From: CAVRAW01 sp963716135
GTDB lineage: Bacteria; Planctomycetota; Planctomycetia; Pirellulales; JADZDJ01
DNA: 64,000 nt
Assembly (NCBI GenBank): GCA_963716135.1
Contig: OY970289.1
Coordinates: 1,922,001 to 1,986,000 of the forward strand
Direction of reading: 5' to 3'
Below, one piece after another: positions 29,274 through 39,330 of this stretch. Numbering within the stretch: the stretch's first letter is position 1; every line of letters begins with the position of its first letter. The notes under the pieces are model-generated. The model saw nothing but the letters and a program-made list of their open reading frames with translations. It did no database searches and was not told the origin of the DNA. The translations under genes and the position numbers were made by a program.

Positions 29274-31024
29274 ATGAAGACCCGATTCTGCAGGGCCGTT
29301 GGATTGGCATGTACTTGGGTGCTTGGCGCCGGTTGGTTAGCGACCGCCGTGGCGTACTCCCAGAACGACAATTGGCACGGGCCAGTGGAACAGGTATCGG
29401 CAGTGGAGGATTCCTCCGCGCAGGGCGCGGCGTTCGCCAGCGACTCCGACGAGTACAGCGGGACCGCCTTTGCCGTCGATCCGAGTTGGATCCGTCGCGA
29501 GCCGGGCGCCTTGCCGCAGGCGGGTTCGCAGCCGGGTCGCGTGCGCGCCATTGAAATTGCCGCGCAAAGGGACCGAAACGCCCCGCCTGTTCCGATGCCG
29601 GACGACGAGCCTGTCGCGCGGCCGGCCCCATCACCGAGAGCGGAGTCGTCGGACAATCATGGCAACAACAGCCATAGCAACGACGATGGGAGCACAAGTC
29701 AGTCGGGCGACAATCACTGCGACCAGTGCAATAAGAGCTGCGACCAGTGCGACAGTTGCTGCGATGATTGCTGCGACAAGTGTGGCCATCATCGCCACTG
29801 CCATGGCTTGTTTGACTGCTGCGATTGCTGCCCGCTGTATTGCTGCGACGAGGATCCGGGGCGGTTGTTCGACTGCTGCTGCATGCAGCAGAATGACGTC
29901 GCCTTGTACGGCTGGCTTGATGGCGGCATCATGGGCAATGGCTTGGCGCCGACGAGCCATTTCAACGGGCCGGTGACGTTTCCAGACCGAGACGACGGCC
30001 AGTTGAACCAATTCTACGGCGTGCTGGAACGGACGGCCGACTGCAACAATTGCGGCTGGTACGTCGGCGGCCGCGTGGACATGTATTGGGGCAGCGACTT
30101 CATTTACACCACCGCCGCCGGGCTGGACGGCCAGCCGAACGGCAATTCTCCGCGGTGGCAATCGACCGACAGCTTCCTGTACGGCTGGTCGATGCCGCAG
30201 TTGTACGCGGAGGTGGATTACAACGACGTGCAATTCAAGCTGGGCCACTTTTACTCGCCGATTGGCTATGAAGTAGCGCCGGCGGTCGGGAACTTTTTCT
30301 ACACCCATTCGTACTCCCGGCAGTATGGCGAGCCGTTCACGCATACCGGCGTGTTGGCCAGCCAGCCGATGAATGAAAACTGGAAGTGGTACGCGGGGAT
30401 CGACAACGGCTGGAATGCGTTCAACTGCAACAGCCGCGCGAACTTCTTGGGCGGCTTGAGCTACTGCGACGATTGCTGGGGCAGCCTGAGTTTCATGATC
30501 CAAACCGGCGGCGAAAGCGATCGTAATTTTCCCGGCATGGGTCCCTTTTCCAACCGCACCGTTTACAGCCTGGTGTGGCAGCGCGATTTCACCAGCCGGT
30601 TCCAGTACGTGCTGGAGCACAATCTTGGAGTTCAAGCCGATACGTTGGGATTCAACGCCAACGACCGCCGACGCGCCGACTGGTACGGCATCAGCCAGTA
30701 CTTGTTCTACCGGATCAATTGCTGCTGGTCGTTGGGCTGGCGGTTTGAATGGTTCGACGATCCGCAAGGCTACGTGGTCACGGGCGTGCGCCCGGCAACC
30801 CCGACGAATTCTTCCGCTTTCCCGGCAGCTTCTATGAAACGTCGTTGGGCCTGAATTGGAAGCCGAACGCGAACATCGTGGTTCGTCCCGAGATTCGATA
30901 CGATTGGTACACTGGTCCGGGCGGCAACGTTTTTCCTGGCGGTCCGACCGTTGGGCAACCGTTCAACGACAACTTGAACAAGACTCAGTTCTTGTTTGGT
31001 CTGGACGCGATCGTGCGGTTCTAA
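29274..31024 (+). CDS. Outer-membrane beta-barrel (BBP2/porin-like) protein with Cys-rich N-terminal region, frame break near 30791
   Basis: ATG 29274 follows AGGAGGAAA. The signal peptide is MKTRFCRAVGLACTWVLGAGWLATAVA. Residues ~140-210 hold about 24 cysteines in CDQC, CDSCC, DCC, CDKCGHHRHCH and CCC clusters with His and Asp. After LYGWLDGGIMGNG comes a barrel with aromatic alternating strands, typical of BBP2-type porins. The written frame ends at 30854; adding one C at the CCC of 30790-30793 continues PGNPDEFFRFPGSFYETSLGLNWKPN-type strands to a C-terminal ...FGLDAIVRF, whose terminal Phe is typical of outer-membrane barrels. About 583 aa. Metal binding by the Cys/His cluster is inference. 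Confidence 0.8.
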
Positions 31025-31054
31025 GGCCGACGTAGCGTAACGACTTATTACGCC

Positions 31055-31086
31055 AAGCCCACGGGTCGCAGCCCGTGGGCTTTTTT
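31055..31086 (+). terminator. Rho-independent terminator after the barrel gene
   Basis: Stem AAGCCCACGGG / CCCGTGGGCTT with loop TCGCAG, followed by TTTTTT. It lies 30 bases after the stop. Same stem sequence as the hairpin at 13827-13854. Confidence 0.85.
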
Positions 31087-31154
31087 ATTGCGCGATTCAC
31101 CGCCTCAAAAGTGCGGCAGCAAATAAGATCGAGGTAAATTAATATAGAGAGACT

Positions 31155-32180
31155 GTGAAACGATCGACGCTGATTTTGTTGCTGGTATTGCTCGGCGCGG
31201 CGGCCGCGGCGGCGTGGTGGTGGTTCCATCATCCGCGCGGCGGCGGGCAGCAAGTCGTGCTGTTTGGAAACGTCGATCTGCGCGAAGTGGAATTGGCGTT
31301 CAACAACAACGAGCGGATTGCGTCGGTGGCAGTGGAGGAAGGGGATCACGTGAAACGCGGCCAGGTGGTGGCGCGGCTGGACACCAGCCGGCTGGAGCCG
31401 CAGGTGGCGCAGGCCGAGGCCCAGGCTTCGGCGCAACAGCATGTCGTCGAACGGCTGCACAACGGCAGCCGGCCGGAGGAGATCGCGCAGGCGCGGGCGA
31501 ATGTCGAATCGGCCGCGGCCGACGCGGCCAATGCCAGGCGCCGCTACGATCGCTTCAAAGAATTGGCGGCGAAGGGGGCTGCCAGCAAGCAAGATGCCGA
31601 CGATGCGAAGTCGAACTTGGATATTGCCGAAGCCAAGTTGGACGTCAATGAAAAGACGCGGGACCTGGCGGAGATTGGGCCGCGCAAGGAAGACATCCAG
31701 CAGGCCGAAGCGCAATTGCGCGCCTTCCGAGCACAGGTGGCGTTTCTAAAACAGCAGTTGGCCGACGCGGAATTGGTGGCGCCGACCGATGCGGTGGTGC
31801 GCACCCGGCTGATGGAGCCCGGCGAAATGGCGTCGCCGCAAAAGCCTGTGTATTCGCTGGCGGTGGTCGATCCGAAGTGGGTGCGGGCGTACGTGTCCGA
31901 GACCGATTTAGGAAAAGTCCATCCCGGCATGGCGGCGACGGTGGGCGTGGATAGTTTTCCGAATCGGCGATTCGACGGCTGGGTGGGATTTGTTTCGCCG
32001 ATTGCGGAGTTCACACCCAAAGCCGTGCAGACGCAGGAGCTGCGCCCCAGCCTGGTGTACGAGGTGCGCGTGTTCGTGAAAGATCCGGCCGACGATCTGC
32101 GGCTGGGAATGCCGGCAACGGTTTACTTGCCGACGAATCAGGCCGCAGCAACCGCGTCGACATCCGCCGAGGCGCAGTGA
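31155..32180 (+). CDS. ybhG: HlyD-family membrane fusion protein (YbhG-like)
   Basis: Periplasmic adaptor of an ABC exporter. GTG start at 31155 (GAGAGA just upstream). An N-terminal anchor TM (4-22, LILLLVLLGAAAAAAWWWF) is followed by a barrel-sandwich half (VAVEEGDHVKRGQVVARLD), a long coiled coil (about 75-190, rich in A/E/Q/K), and the second half (ADAELVAPTDAVVRTRLMEPGEM). It is first of four consecutive genes ordered adaptor, double ATPase, permease, permease, as in ybhGFSR. Its stop overlaps the next start (TGATG). Frame intact. Confidence 0.9.
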   Translation: MKRSTLILLLVLLGAAAAAAWWWFHHPRGGGQQVVLFGNVDLREVELAFNNNERIASVAVEEGDHVKRGQVVARLDTSRLEPQVAQAEAQASAQQHVVERLHNGSRPEEIAQARANVESAAADAANARRRYDRFKELAAKGAASKQDADDAKSNLDIAEAKLDVNEKTRDLAEIGPRKEDIQQAEAQLRAFRAQVAFLKQQLADAELVAPTDAVVRTRLMEPGEMASPQKPVYSLAVVDPKWVRAYVSETDLGKVHPGMAATVGVDSFPNRRFDGWVGFVSPIAEFTPKAVQTQELRPSLVYEVRVFVKDPADDLRLGMPATVYLPTNQAAATASTSAEAQ

Positions 32181-33954
32181 TGAGTTCCGCCGGCCACGCA
32201 TCGGCATTGATCGGGCGGGGCATTGGCAAGCAATTTCGTCGCGGCGGCGAGGAAATCGTTCAGGCATTGGACGATGTTTCGCTGGAAGTGCGGCGCGGCG
32301 AGCTGACGGCGCTGGTGGGGCCCGACGGGGCGGGCAAAACGACGCTGCTGAGATTGACCGCCGGTTTGATGATTCCCGATGCCGGGGAAATTCAAGTGCT
32401 GGGCGTCAACGTCGCCGTCGATCCGCAGCAGATTCAAGAGCGCATCGGCTACATGCCGCAGCGATTCGGCTTGTACGAGGATTTGACGGTTCAGGAAAAT
32501 CTGGATCTGTACGCCGATTTGCACGGCCTCACCAGGGCGCAGCGCGAGGATCGCTATCCGCGGCTGATGGAGATGACGGCGCTGGAGCCGTTTGTCGATC
32601 GCCTGGCCGGGCGACTTTCGGGCGGCATGAAGCAGAAGTTGGGGCTGGCCTGCACGCTGGTGCGCTCGCCGGAGCTGTTGCTCTTGGACGAGCCGACGGT
32701 GGGCGTCGATCCGATCTCGCGCCGCGAGCTGTGGAAGATCATCTTGGACCTGGTGCACGAGCAAGGTTTGACGGTGCTGTTGAGCACGTCGTATTTGGAT
32801 GAAGCGGCGCGTTGCCATCATGCGATCGTGATGCACGAAGGCAAAGTGCTAGCGCAGGGTCCGCCGGCGGAAGTTACGGCGTTGGCGGCGGGGCGAACTT
32901 TCCTGGCTGAACCGCCGGAAGACGAGAAAGCGCGAGAGCTTCAAGCGCGATTGCTGGACGACGCGAACATTGTGGACGCCGTGCCGGAAGGGGGGCGCGT
33001 GCGCTTCGTGTGCTCGGCCCAGTCGATGTGCGCGCCTGAAGTTTTGGGGGGCGCCGAAGTGACGCAGACCGCGCCACGATTTGAAGATGGATTCATGGTG
33101 CTGTTGCGGCGCGTCGCCGCGCACCAAGCGGTGGGGGGCGTGATGACGCTCGATCGGCCCATCGAAACCGGCGAGGACGAGCCGGCTATTGAAGTGCATG
33201 AATTGGTGCGCCAATTCGGCTCCTTCACGGCGGTGGATCACATCAGCTTCGAGGTGCATCGCGGCGAGATCTTTGGGCTGTTGGGGCCCAATGGGGCGGG
33301 CAAGACCACCACGTTTCGCATGTTGTGCGGGCTCTTGGCGGCCACGTCGGGAACCTTGCAGGTGGCCGGGGTGGATGTGCGCGACGCGCGGGCCAGCGCG
33401 CGCGAGCGGATCGGATACGTGGCGCAGAAATTTTCGCTGTATGGGCAGCTTTCGGTGCGCGACAACCTGGAATTCTTTGCCAGTGCTTACGGCCTGCGGC
33501 GCGGCGCAAACGACTCCGCGTCCAGTGGGCGATGGAGCAATTCGAGCTGGGACGCCTGGCGAACTTGCCCAGCGGCCAGTTGCCCGGCGGTTACAAGCAG
33601 CGGCTGGCGATGGCGGCGGCGCTGTTGCACGAACCGGAAATACTGTTTTTGGATGAGCCGACCAGCGGGGCCGATCCGCTGGCGCGGCGCGAATTCTGGC
33701 GGCGCATCACGGCGCTGGCCGAACAGGGGGTGACCGTGATCGTGACCACGCACTTCATGGAAGAGGCGGAATATTGCGACCGCGTAGCGATCATGGATTC
33801 GGGTCGAGTGCTGGCGCAAGGCACTCCGGCCGAGGTACGCCACCACGCCGTAGCCAAGGAGGGACGCGAACCGACAATGGAGGACGCCTTCATCGCCATC
33901 GTCGACGAAGCGCGCCTGAGCGAGCAACAGGCCGCTCGAGGAGGCGCCGCATGA
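32180..33954 (+). CDS. ybhF: ABC transporter with two ATPase domains (YbhF-like), frame break near 33509
   Basis: Two nucleotide-binding domains in one chain, ~590 aa when joined. Domain 1: Walker A GPDGAGKTTLL, LSGGMKQKLGLA, Walker B LLLLDEPTVGVD. Domain 2: Walker A GPNGAGKTTTF, then after the break LPGGYKQRLAMA, LFLDEPTSGADP and TTHFMEEAEYCDR, which match YbhF closely. The written frame stops at 33733; one A added at GCAAACG (33508-33510) gives GAKRLRVQWAMEQFELG. ATG 32180 is preferred to the GTG 32177. Signature LPGGYKQ in domain 2 replaces LSGGQ. The stop overlaps the permease start (ATGA). Confidence 0.92.
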
Positions 33955-35100
33955 GCGCAGCCGGCCGATCGCCCGACTGTATGGCGGCGCGGGTGCAGCG
34001 CGTGGCGGCGCTGAGTGCGCAAAGAAGCGCACCAGGTGCTGCGCGATCCCAGCAGCGTGGGGATCGGCATCGTGCTGCCGGTGATTCTGATCTTGCTGTT
34101 CGGCTATGGGCTGTCGCTGGATGTGCTGAACGTGCCGATCGCCGTGGTGCTGGAGGATCCTTCGCCGGCGGCGCGGGAGATGGCCTCGGGATTTCAGTTA
34201 TCGCCGTATTTTGCGGCGCAACTGATGACTTCGATGCCGCAAGCCCAGGAGTTGTTGTTGGATCAGAATGTCGACGGCATTGTGCGAATCCGCTCGAACT
34301 TTGCGCGAGACGTGAACCGCAGCGACGCCGAAGTGCAACTTGTCGTGCGCGGGACCGATGCGAATCATGCGCGGATCATTCAAGGTTATGCCCAAGGGGC
34401 AGTGGCCCAAGTGCTGGCGCGGCGCGGCGCGCAGGGATACGATGCGCCGTCGGGCCCGGTGTTCGTGCAGGATCGATTGTGGTTCAACGAATCGTACGAA
34501 AGCCGATGGTTCCTGGTGCCGGGATTGATCGTGCTGATCATGACGCTGATCGGCGCGCTGTTGACCGCGCTGGTGATGGCCCGCGAATGGGAGCGCGGAA
34601 CGCTGGAGGCGCTGTTTGTCACTCCGGTGCGCGCCGGCGAGATTCTGCTGGGCAAGACGATTCCGTATTTCATCTTGGGGTTGATCGGGCTGGCGCTGTG
34701 CGTGCTGGCGGCGAAGTTTCTTTTTCACGTGCCGATTCGCGGCTCGTTGTGGCTGTTGACCGGCGTGTCGATGCTGTACCTGCTGGTGGCGCTGGGGATC
34801 GGTATGTTGATTTCGACGATCACGAAAAGCCAGTTTGTCGCCAGCCAGATGACGCTGTTGGTGACGTTCCTGCCGGCCTTGATGCTGTCGGGGTTTTTGT
34901 TCGATCTGCGGAGCATGCCGACGGCGATTCGGCTGATCACTTATTTGTTGCCGGCGCGCTATTTCGTGGCGCTGTTGCAGACGTTGTTTTTGGCGGGAAA
35001 CGTGTGGGGCGTGATCGTGCCCAACACCTTGGTGCTGGCCGGGATGGCCGCCTTGATGATTTTCCTGACGCGCGGGGCGACCCGCAAACAGTTGGCCTGA
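33951..35100 (+). CDS. ybhS: ABC-2 type permease (YbhS-like), frame break near 34014
   Basis: Membrane subunit of the exporter. ATG 33951 overlaps the ybhF stop as ATGA. The N-terminal MSAAGRSPDCMAARVQRVAAL joins, after a frame change at 34014, to VRKEAHQVLRDPSSVGIGIV, the cytoplasmic elbow plus TM1 of ABC-2 permeases. A large extracytoplasmic domain (about 45-190) is followed by five TMs; AREWERGTLEALFVTPVR is the family coupling-helix motif. Without the repair translation would have to begin at GTG 34015, losing the coupled start. Together with ybhR it forms a heterodimeric channel. Confidence 0.9.
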
Positions 35101-35110
35101 GGCTACGGTC

Positions 35111-36229
35111 ATGTTCGACGCGCTGCTAAGGATTTTGGCTTTGACCCGCAAGGAGCTGCTGGCGGTGCTGAAGGATCCGCGCGGTCGGTCGGTGCTGTTC
35201 ATTCCGCCGATTTTTCAGTGCTTGGTGTTCGGCTATGCGGCCACGTACGACTTGAACGACGTGCCTTACGCCGTGCTGGACCAGGACCACAGCGCCGCTT
35301 CGCGGGAATTGTTGGCCGGGTTGGACGGCACGCGGGTGTTTCGCCGCGTGGCGGATTTGGATCGGGCGGACGATTTGAAAACATTCATCAACGATCGCCA
35401 GGCGCTGTTGGTAGTGCAGATCGATCAGCAATTCGAGCGCCGTTTGCTGGCGGGCATGCCGGCCGAAGTGCAGGTGATTGCCGACGGGCGCAATTCGAAC
35501 ACCGCCACGACGGCGCTAGGTTATGTGAACTCGGTGGTGGAACAGTTCAATGTCGATTGGCGTGGGACGCATGGCCGGTGGACGCCGCCGGCGCGGCTGA
35601 TCGTGCGCTCGTGGTTCAATCCGAACTTGGAGACGCGGTGGTACATGATCCCGGCGCTGGTCGGCACGCTGACGATGCTGCAGACGCTGCTGCTGACGGC
35701 CATGTCGGTGGCGCGGGAAAGGGAGCAGGGCACGTTCGATCAATTGCTGGTCACGCCCTATCGGCCGGCGGAGATCATGGTCGGCAAGGCGCTGCCGTCG
35801 ATGCTGGTCGGACTTGTGCAAGCGACGAACGTGCTATTGGTGGCGCAGCTTTGGTTTCAGATTCCGTTTGCGGGTTCGTTCGTCACGCTGTATCTCGGGC
35901 TGGGATTCTTTTTGCTGGCGGCGGTGGGCATTGGGCTGCTGTTGTCGTCGCTGGTGGTCACGATGCAGCAGGCGATGCTGTTCTCGTTCATGATCATGAT
36001 GCCCTTTGCACTGTTGTCGGGGCTGACGACGCCGATCAGCAGCATGCCGCAGGCGCTGCAGTATTTCACGTTGATCAACCCGCTGCGGTACGCCATCGAC
36101 ATCGCGCACCTGGTTTATTTGGAGGGAGCGGGGCTGGATCGGCTGGTGCCCGACTTGTGGCCGCTGGCCGTGATCGGCATGGTCACGCTGCCGATTGCCG
36201 CCTGGATGTTCCGGCACCGGCTGACGTAG
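35111..36229 (+). CDS. ybhR: ABC-2 type permease (YbhR-like)
   Basis: Second permease, 372 aa, intact. TM1 is at ~25-45 (VLFIPPIFQCLVFGYAATYDL), followed by an extracytoplasmic domain and a TM cluster at ~175-365. ARERERGTF-like AREREQGTFDQLLVTPYRPAEIMVGK is the coupling motif. It starts 11 bases after the first permease stop, so all four genes form one operon. The substrate is unknown; YbhGFSR of E. coli is linked to drug or cation export. A spontaneous terminator is not visible before the convergent monooxygenase gene. Confidence 0.92.
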   Translation: MFDALLRILALTRKELLAVLKDPRGRSVLFIPPIFQCLVFGYAATYDLNDVPYAVLDQDHSAASRELLAGLDGTRVFRRVADLDRADDLKTFINDRQALLVVQIDQQFERRLLAGMPAEVQVIADGRNSNTATTALGYVNSVVEQFNVDWRGTHGRWTPPARLIVRSWFNPNLETRWYMIPALVGTLTMLQTLLLTAMSVAREREQGTFDQLLVTPYRPAEIMVGKALPSMLVGLVQATNVLLVAQLWFQIPFAGSFVTLYLGLGFFLLAAVGIGLLLSSLVVTMQQAMLFSFMIMMPFALLSGLTTPISSMPQALQYFTLINPLRYAIDIAHLVYLEGAGLDRLVPDLWPLAVIGMVTLPIAAWMFRHRLT

Positions 36230-36270
36230 GCCCCGAGGCGATAAATTGCTTGGCTGAAAAATGCCGGCAA

Positions 36271-37449
36271 TCACTCGCTGTAGTTGGGCAGCGCAAAATC
36301 ATCCTGAAACGTGCGGCCAATCAGAAGTTTTGCCATGAACGGCAGGGAAGCTGCGTTTGTGGCCAGATCGCGCAGGAACAATCCCCAGGAGTTTTTGGGG
36401 GCGAAGAATCCGGCGAACTTCATGGCGGCCTGCTGCTTCTGCGCCAAAAACGGCTGCAGAATTTTCTCGTAGTTGCGAAAAGCCTGGGCGTGATCTCCGC
36501 CGGCGCGATGCAGTTCGCCCGCCAGCACGTAGGCCTCGGTCATGGCCAGGCCCGTTCCCTCGCCGGCGAGAAACGAGACGCAGGCGGCCGCGTCGCCGAC
36601 CAGCGCCACGCGCCCGTTCGTCCAGCGGTCCATGCGAATCTGGCTGACGCGGTCGAAATAGATTTCTTCAGCTTCGTCCATGCGAGCGAGTATTTGCGGC
36701 ACTTCCCACTGCATGTCGCCGAACACGTTTCTCAGGACGGCTCGCGCGGCCGGCGCGGCAGTGGGCTGCGAATCGAGAAGCTCGGCGCGGAAAATGAACA
36801 GGAACAGCGTGAGATCGTTCCGAAGCGCGACGCGCGCCACTTGCCGCTGCGGCACGGTATGGCTGACATAAACCAACTCGTCTCGCGGCTGATATCCCGG
36901 CAGCGAAAAGGCGGCGACGTAGTAGCCGAGATAACGTTCGAATTCGGATTCCGGGCCGAAGGCCAAGGTGCGCACCTGCGAATGCAAGCCGTCGGCGCCG
37001 ACGACCAGGTCGAATTCCTGCTGCGATCCGTCGGAGGCTTGAATCGTAACGCCGCCGGCATGCTGCTGGATTCCCATGATGGAACAATTGAAATTGGATT
37101 GCACGTCATTGCAGGCGCGATAGATCGTGGCGGCCAGATCGCTGCGTGCGATGCTGAGATAGCGGTTGTTGATGAGCTTGCGAAAAATATCCACTTCCAT
37201 GCCGGCAACCTTGGCGCCGCGCCGGTTGACCATACGCAGCGCTTGCATGATGCAGCCTTGCTCATAAAGGGCGGGCAGCAGGCCCATCTTCTCGGCGACG
37301 TCGTAGCCGACGCCCCAAAAGTCGATTACGTATCCTCCGGTACGGAGCTGGGGGGCTTTTTCAAAGAGGACCGGTTGATGGCCAAATCGCTTGAGCCACC
37401 AGGCCAGCGTGGGACCGGCGACGCCGATGCCGTTGATTGCGATTTTCAA
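36271..37449 (-). CDS. FAD-dependent monooxygenase (PHBH fold)
   Basis: 392 aa class A flavoprotein hydroxylase-like. GIGVAGPTLAWWLKRFG at the N-terminus is the FAD dinucleotide-binding motif (an altered GxGxxG with V). VVGADGLHSQVR is the DG motif and RVALVGDAAACVSFLAGEGTGLAM is the GD motif. These three mark the TetX/p-hydroxybenzoate hydroxylase group. The substrate cannot be inferred. It converges with ybhR and lies 240 bases from the divergent amidohydrolase gene. Frame intact. Confidence 0.85.
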   Translation of the reverse strand: MKIAINGIGVAGPTLAWWLKRFGHQPVLFEKAPQLRTGGYVIDFWGVGYDVAEKMGLLPALYEQGCIMQALRMVNRRGAKVAGMEVDIFRKLINNRYLSIARSDLAATIYRACNDVQSNFNCSIMGIQQHAGGVTIQASDGSQQEFDLVVGADGLHSQVRTLAFGPESEFERYLGYYVAAFSLPGYQPRDELVYVSHTVPQRQVARVALRNDLTLFLFIFRAELLDSQPTAAPAARAVLRNVFGDMQWEVPQILARMDEAEEIYFDRVSQIRMDRWTNGRVALVGDAAACVSFLAGEGTGLAMTEAYVLAGELHRAGGDHAQAFRNYEKILQPFLAQKQQAAMKFAGFFAPKNSWGLFLRDLATNAASLPFMAKLLIGRTFQDDFALPNYSE

Positions 37450-37689
37450 GGAAGCACCTCGGGCGAAAGGGCCGCCGCTTTGCCGCCAGGTCGCCGGGCC
37501 CCGATCTCTTACGGGTAATCAATAAGGTACGCCACCTCGATTGGCAATGCGGCCTCTTGCAAACCGGCCAGCGCGGACGAGGAGAAGCCGCCTGAAAGGC
37601 GCTGAGCGGCATCTCGCGTGGCGGCGTCGTTCTGGTTAGAATCGACCCAATCTATAAATTGAGGTCCCGAACGTGGTGGAGCAACTGTG

Positions 37690-39096
37690 ATGATGAGAAG
37701 CCGATTATTTTTCATTCTGGGGCTCGCTTACTTGTTGGCCGGCGCGGCGGCGGTTGGGGCGGAAACGCCGGAGCAGGTTGATCTGCTGATTCGCGGCGGG
37801 ACGGTCGTGCCCATGGATGGCAAAGACTCGGTGCTGGAACATGGCGCGGTGGCGGTGCGCGGCGATAAGATTGTCGCCGTTGGGACCGATGCCGATTTGG
37901 GAGCTAAATATCAGGCGAAACGAACCATCGACGCCGCCGGCAAAGTGATCATGCCGGGGCTGATCAACACGCACACGCATGTGCCGATGGTGCTGATGCG
38001 CGGCATCGCCGACGATTTGCCCCTGATGGATTGGCTGTACAAAAACATCTTTCCGGCGGAAGCCAAGAACGTGAATGAAGACTACGTGCGCCTGGGCACC
38101 AAGCTAGGATGCCTGGAGATGATTCAAGGCGGCACGACCACGTTTGCCGACATGTATTACTTCGAGGATGCGGTCGCCGACGAGACCAGCAAAGCGGGAA
38201 TGCGGGGCGTGCTGGGGGAGACGGTGATCGATTTTCCCGCGCCGGATAACAAGACCTGGCCCGACGCCATGGCCGCATGCGACGAGTACGTGCGGAAGTG
38301 GAAAAATCACGCGCTGATCACGCCGGCCATCGCGCCGCATGCGCCGTACACCGTTTCGGCCGATCATTTGAAAGAGGCGTACGCCTTGGCGCTGAAATAC
38401 GACGTGCCGTTTCTGATTCACGTGGCGGAAACACAAAAGGAACTGCAGCAAATTGCCGAGCAGCACGAGGGACTCACCCCCGTGGCGTATCTGGACAAGC
38501 TGGGCGTGCTCGACAAACGCGTTTTGGCGGCGCATTTGATTTACGTAAACGACGACGACATCGACATCCTGGCCAAGCGCGGCGTCGGGGGAGGGCATTG
38601 TCCGCAATCGAACATGAAGCTGGCCGAGGCGGCTTCCCCCGTGCCCAAGATGCTGCAAAGCGGCGTCCACCTGGGGTTAGGAACCGACGGCGCCTGCTCG
38701 AATAACGACCTGAACATGTGGGAAGAGATGGACACGGCGGCGAAATGGCACAAATCGGTGTCGCACGATCCCACCACGATGCCGGCGCAGAACGTTCTGG
38801 AAATGGCCACGATCGGCGGGGCGCGAGCCATCGGGATGGACAAAGAAATCGGCTCGCTGGAGCCGGGCAAACGGGCCGACATTATTTTGGTGCGGATGGA
38901 TTCGCCGCATCAGACGCCGATGTACAACGTGCTTTCGCACCTGGTGTACGCCACGAAGGCCAACGACGTCGACACGGTGATCATCAACGGCAAACCGGTG
39001 ATGGAAGGGCGCAAAGTGCTGACGATCGACGAGCCGGCAGTGCTGGCCAAAGCGCGCGAGCTTGGAGAGCGGGTTCGCAAGAGCTTGGGGCGGTGA
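37690..39096 (+). CDS. Exported amidohydrolase, MTA/SAH deaminase-like
   Basis: Family members deaminate S-adenosylhomocysteine or methylthioadenosine (EC 3.5.4.28/31). Metal and substrate motifs: NTHTHVPM, FLIHVAETQKE, AAHLIYV, GLGTDGACSNN. Closely matches the MtaD/AHD group in IAPHAPYTVS and SNMKLAEA. A signal peptide precedes the enzyme (RSRLFFILGLAYLLAGAAAVGAE|TPE), unusual because the classical enzymes are cytoplasmic. ATG 37690 has GGAG 8 bases before it; a GTG at 37687 and an ATG at 37693 are also possible. 468 aa, intact. Confidence 0.88.
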   Translation: MMRSRLFFILGLAYLLAGAAAVGAETPEQVDLLIRGGTVVPMDGKDSVLEHGAVAVRGDKIVAVGTDADLGAKYQAKRTIDAAGKVIMPGLINTHTHVPMVLMRGIADDLPLMDWLYKNIFPAEAKNVNEDYVRLGTKLGCLEMIQGGTTTFADMYYFEDAVADETSKAGMRGVLGETVIDFPAPDNKTWPDAMAACDEYVRKWKNHALITPAIAPHAPYTVSADHLKEAYALALKYDVPFLIHVAETQKELQQIAEQHEGLTPVAYLDKLGVLDKRVLAAHLIYVNDDDIDILAKRGVGGGHCPQSNMKLAEAASPVPKMLQSGVHLGLGTDGACSNNDLNMWEEMDTAAKWHKSVSHDPTTMPAQNVLEMATIGGARAIGMDKEIGSLEPGKRADIILVRMDSPHQTPMYNVLSHLVYATKANDVDTVIINGKPVMEGRKVLTIDEPAVLAKARELGERVRKSLGR

Positions 39097-39159
39097 TTAG
39101 TTCACGGATGGATCATCCCTCGCCGTGCGACGCAACTCAAGATAGAATCCAAACGCACT

Positions 39160-39241
<82 letters not shown>

Positions 39242-39270
39242 TTTTTGCAAATCGCGGAAGGAATTCACCA

Positions 39271-39326
39271 CCGAGACACGGAGGCGCGGAGAGAACCACG
39301 AAACCGCGAAGGGGCGAAGAACGACG
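39271..39326. repeat. Octad tandem array after tRNA-Leu
   Basis: Seven contiguous 8-mers: CCGAGACA, CGGAGGCG, CGGAGAGA, ACCACGAA, ACCGCGAA, GGGGCGAA, GAACGACG. The first three match the arrays at 19681 and 21948. It ends just before the response-regulator stop. Confidence 0.8.
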
Positions 39327-39330
39327 CGAG

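Noticed and set aside
35218..37518. Plus-strand frame of 766 codons across ybhR and the monooxygenase
   Set aside because: Overlaps a permease on the same strand in another frame and a flavoprotein antisense, both with strong motifs.
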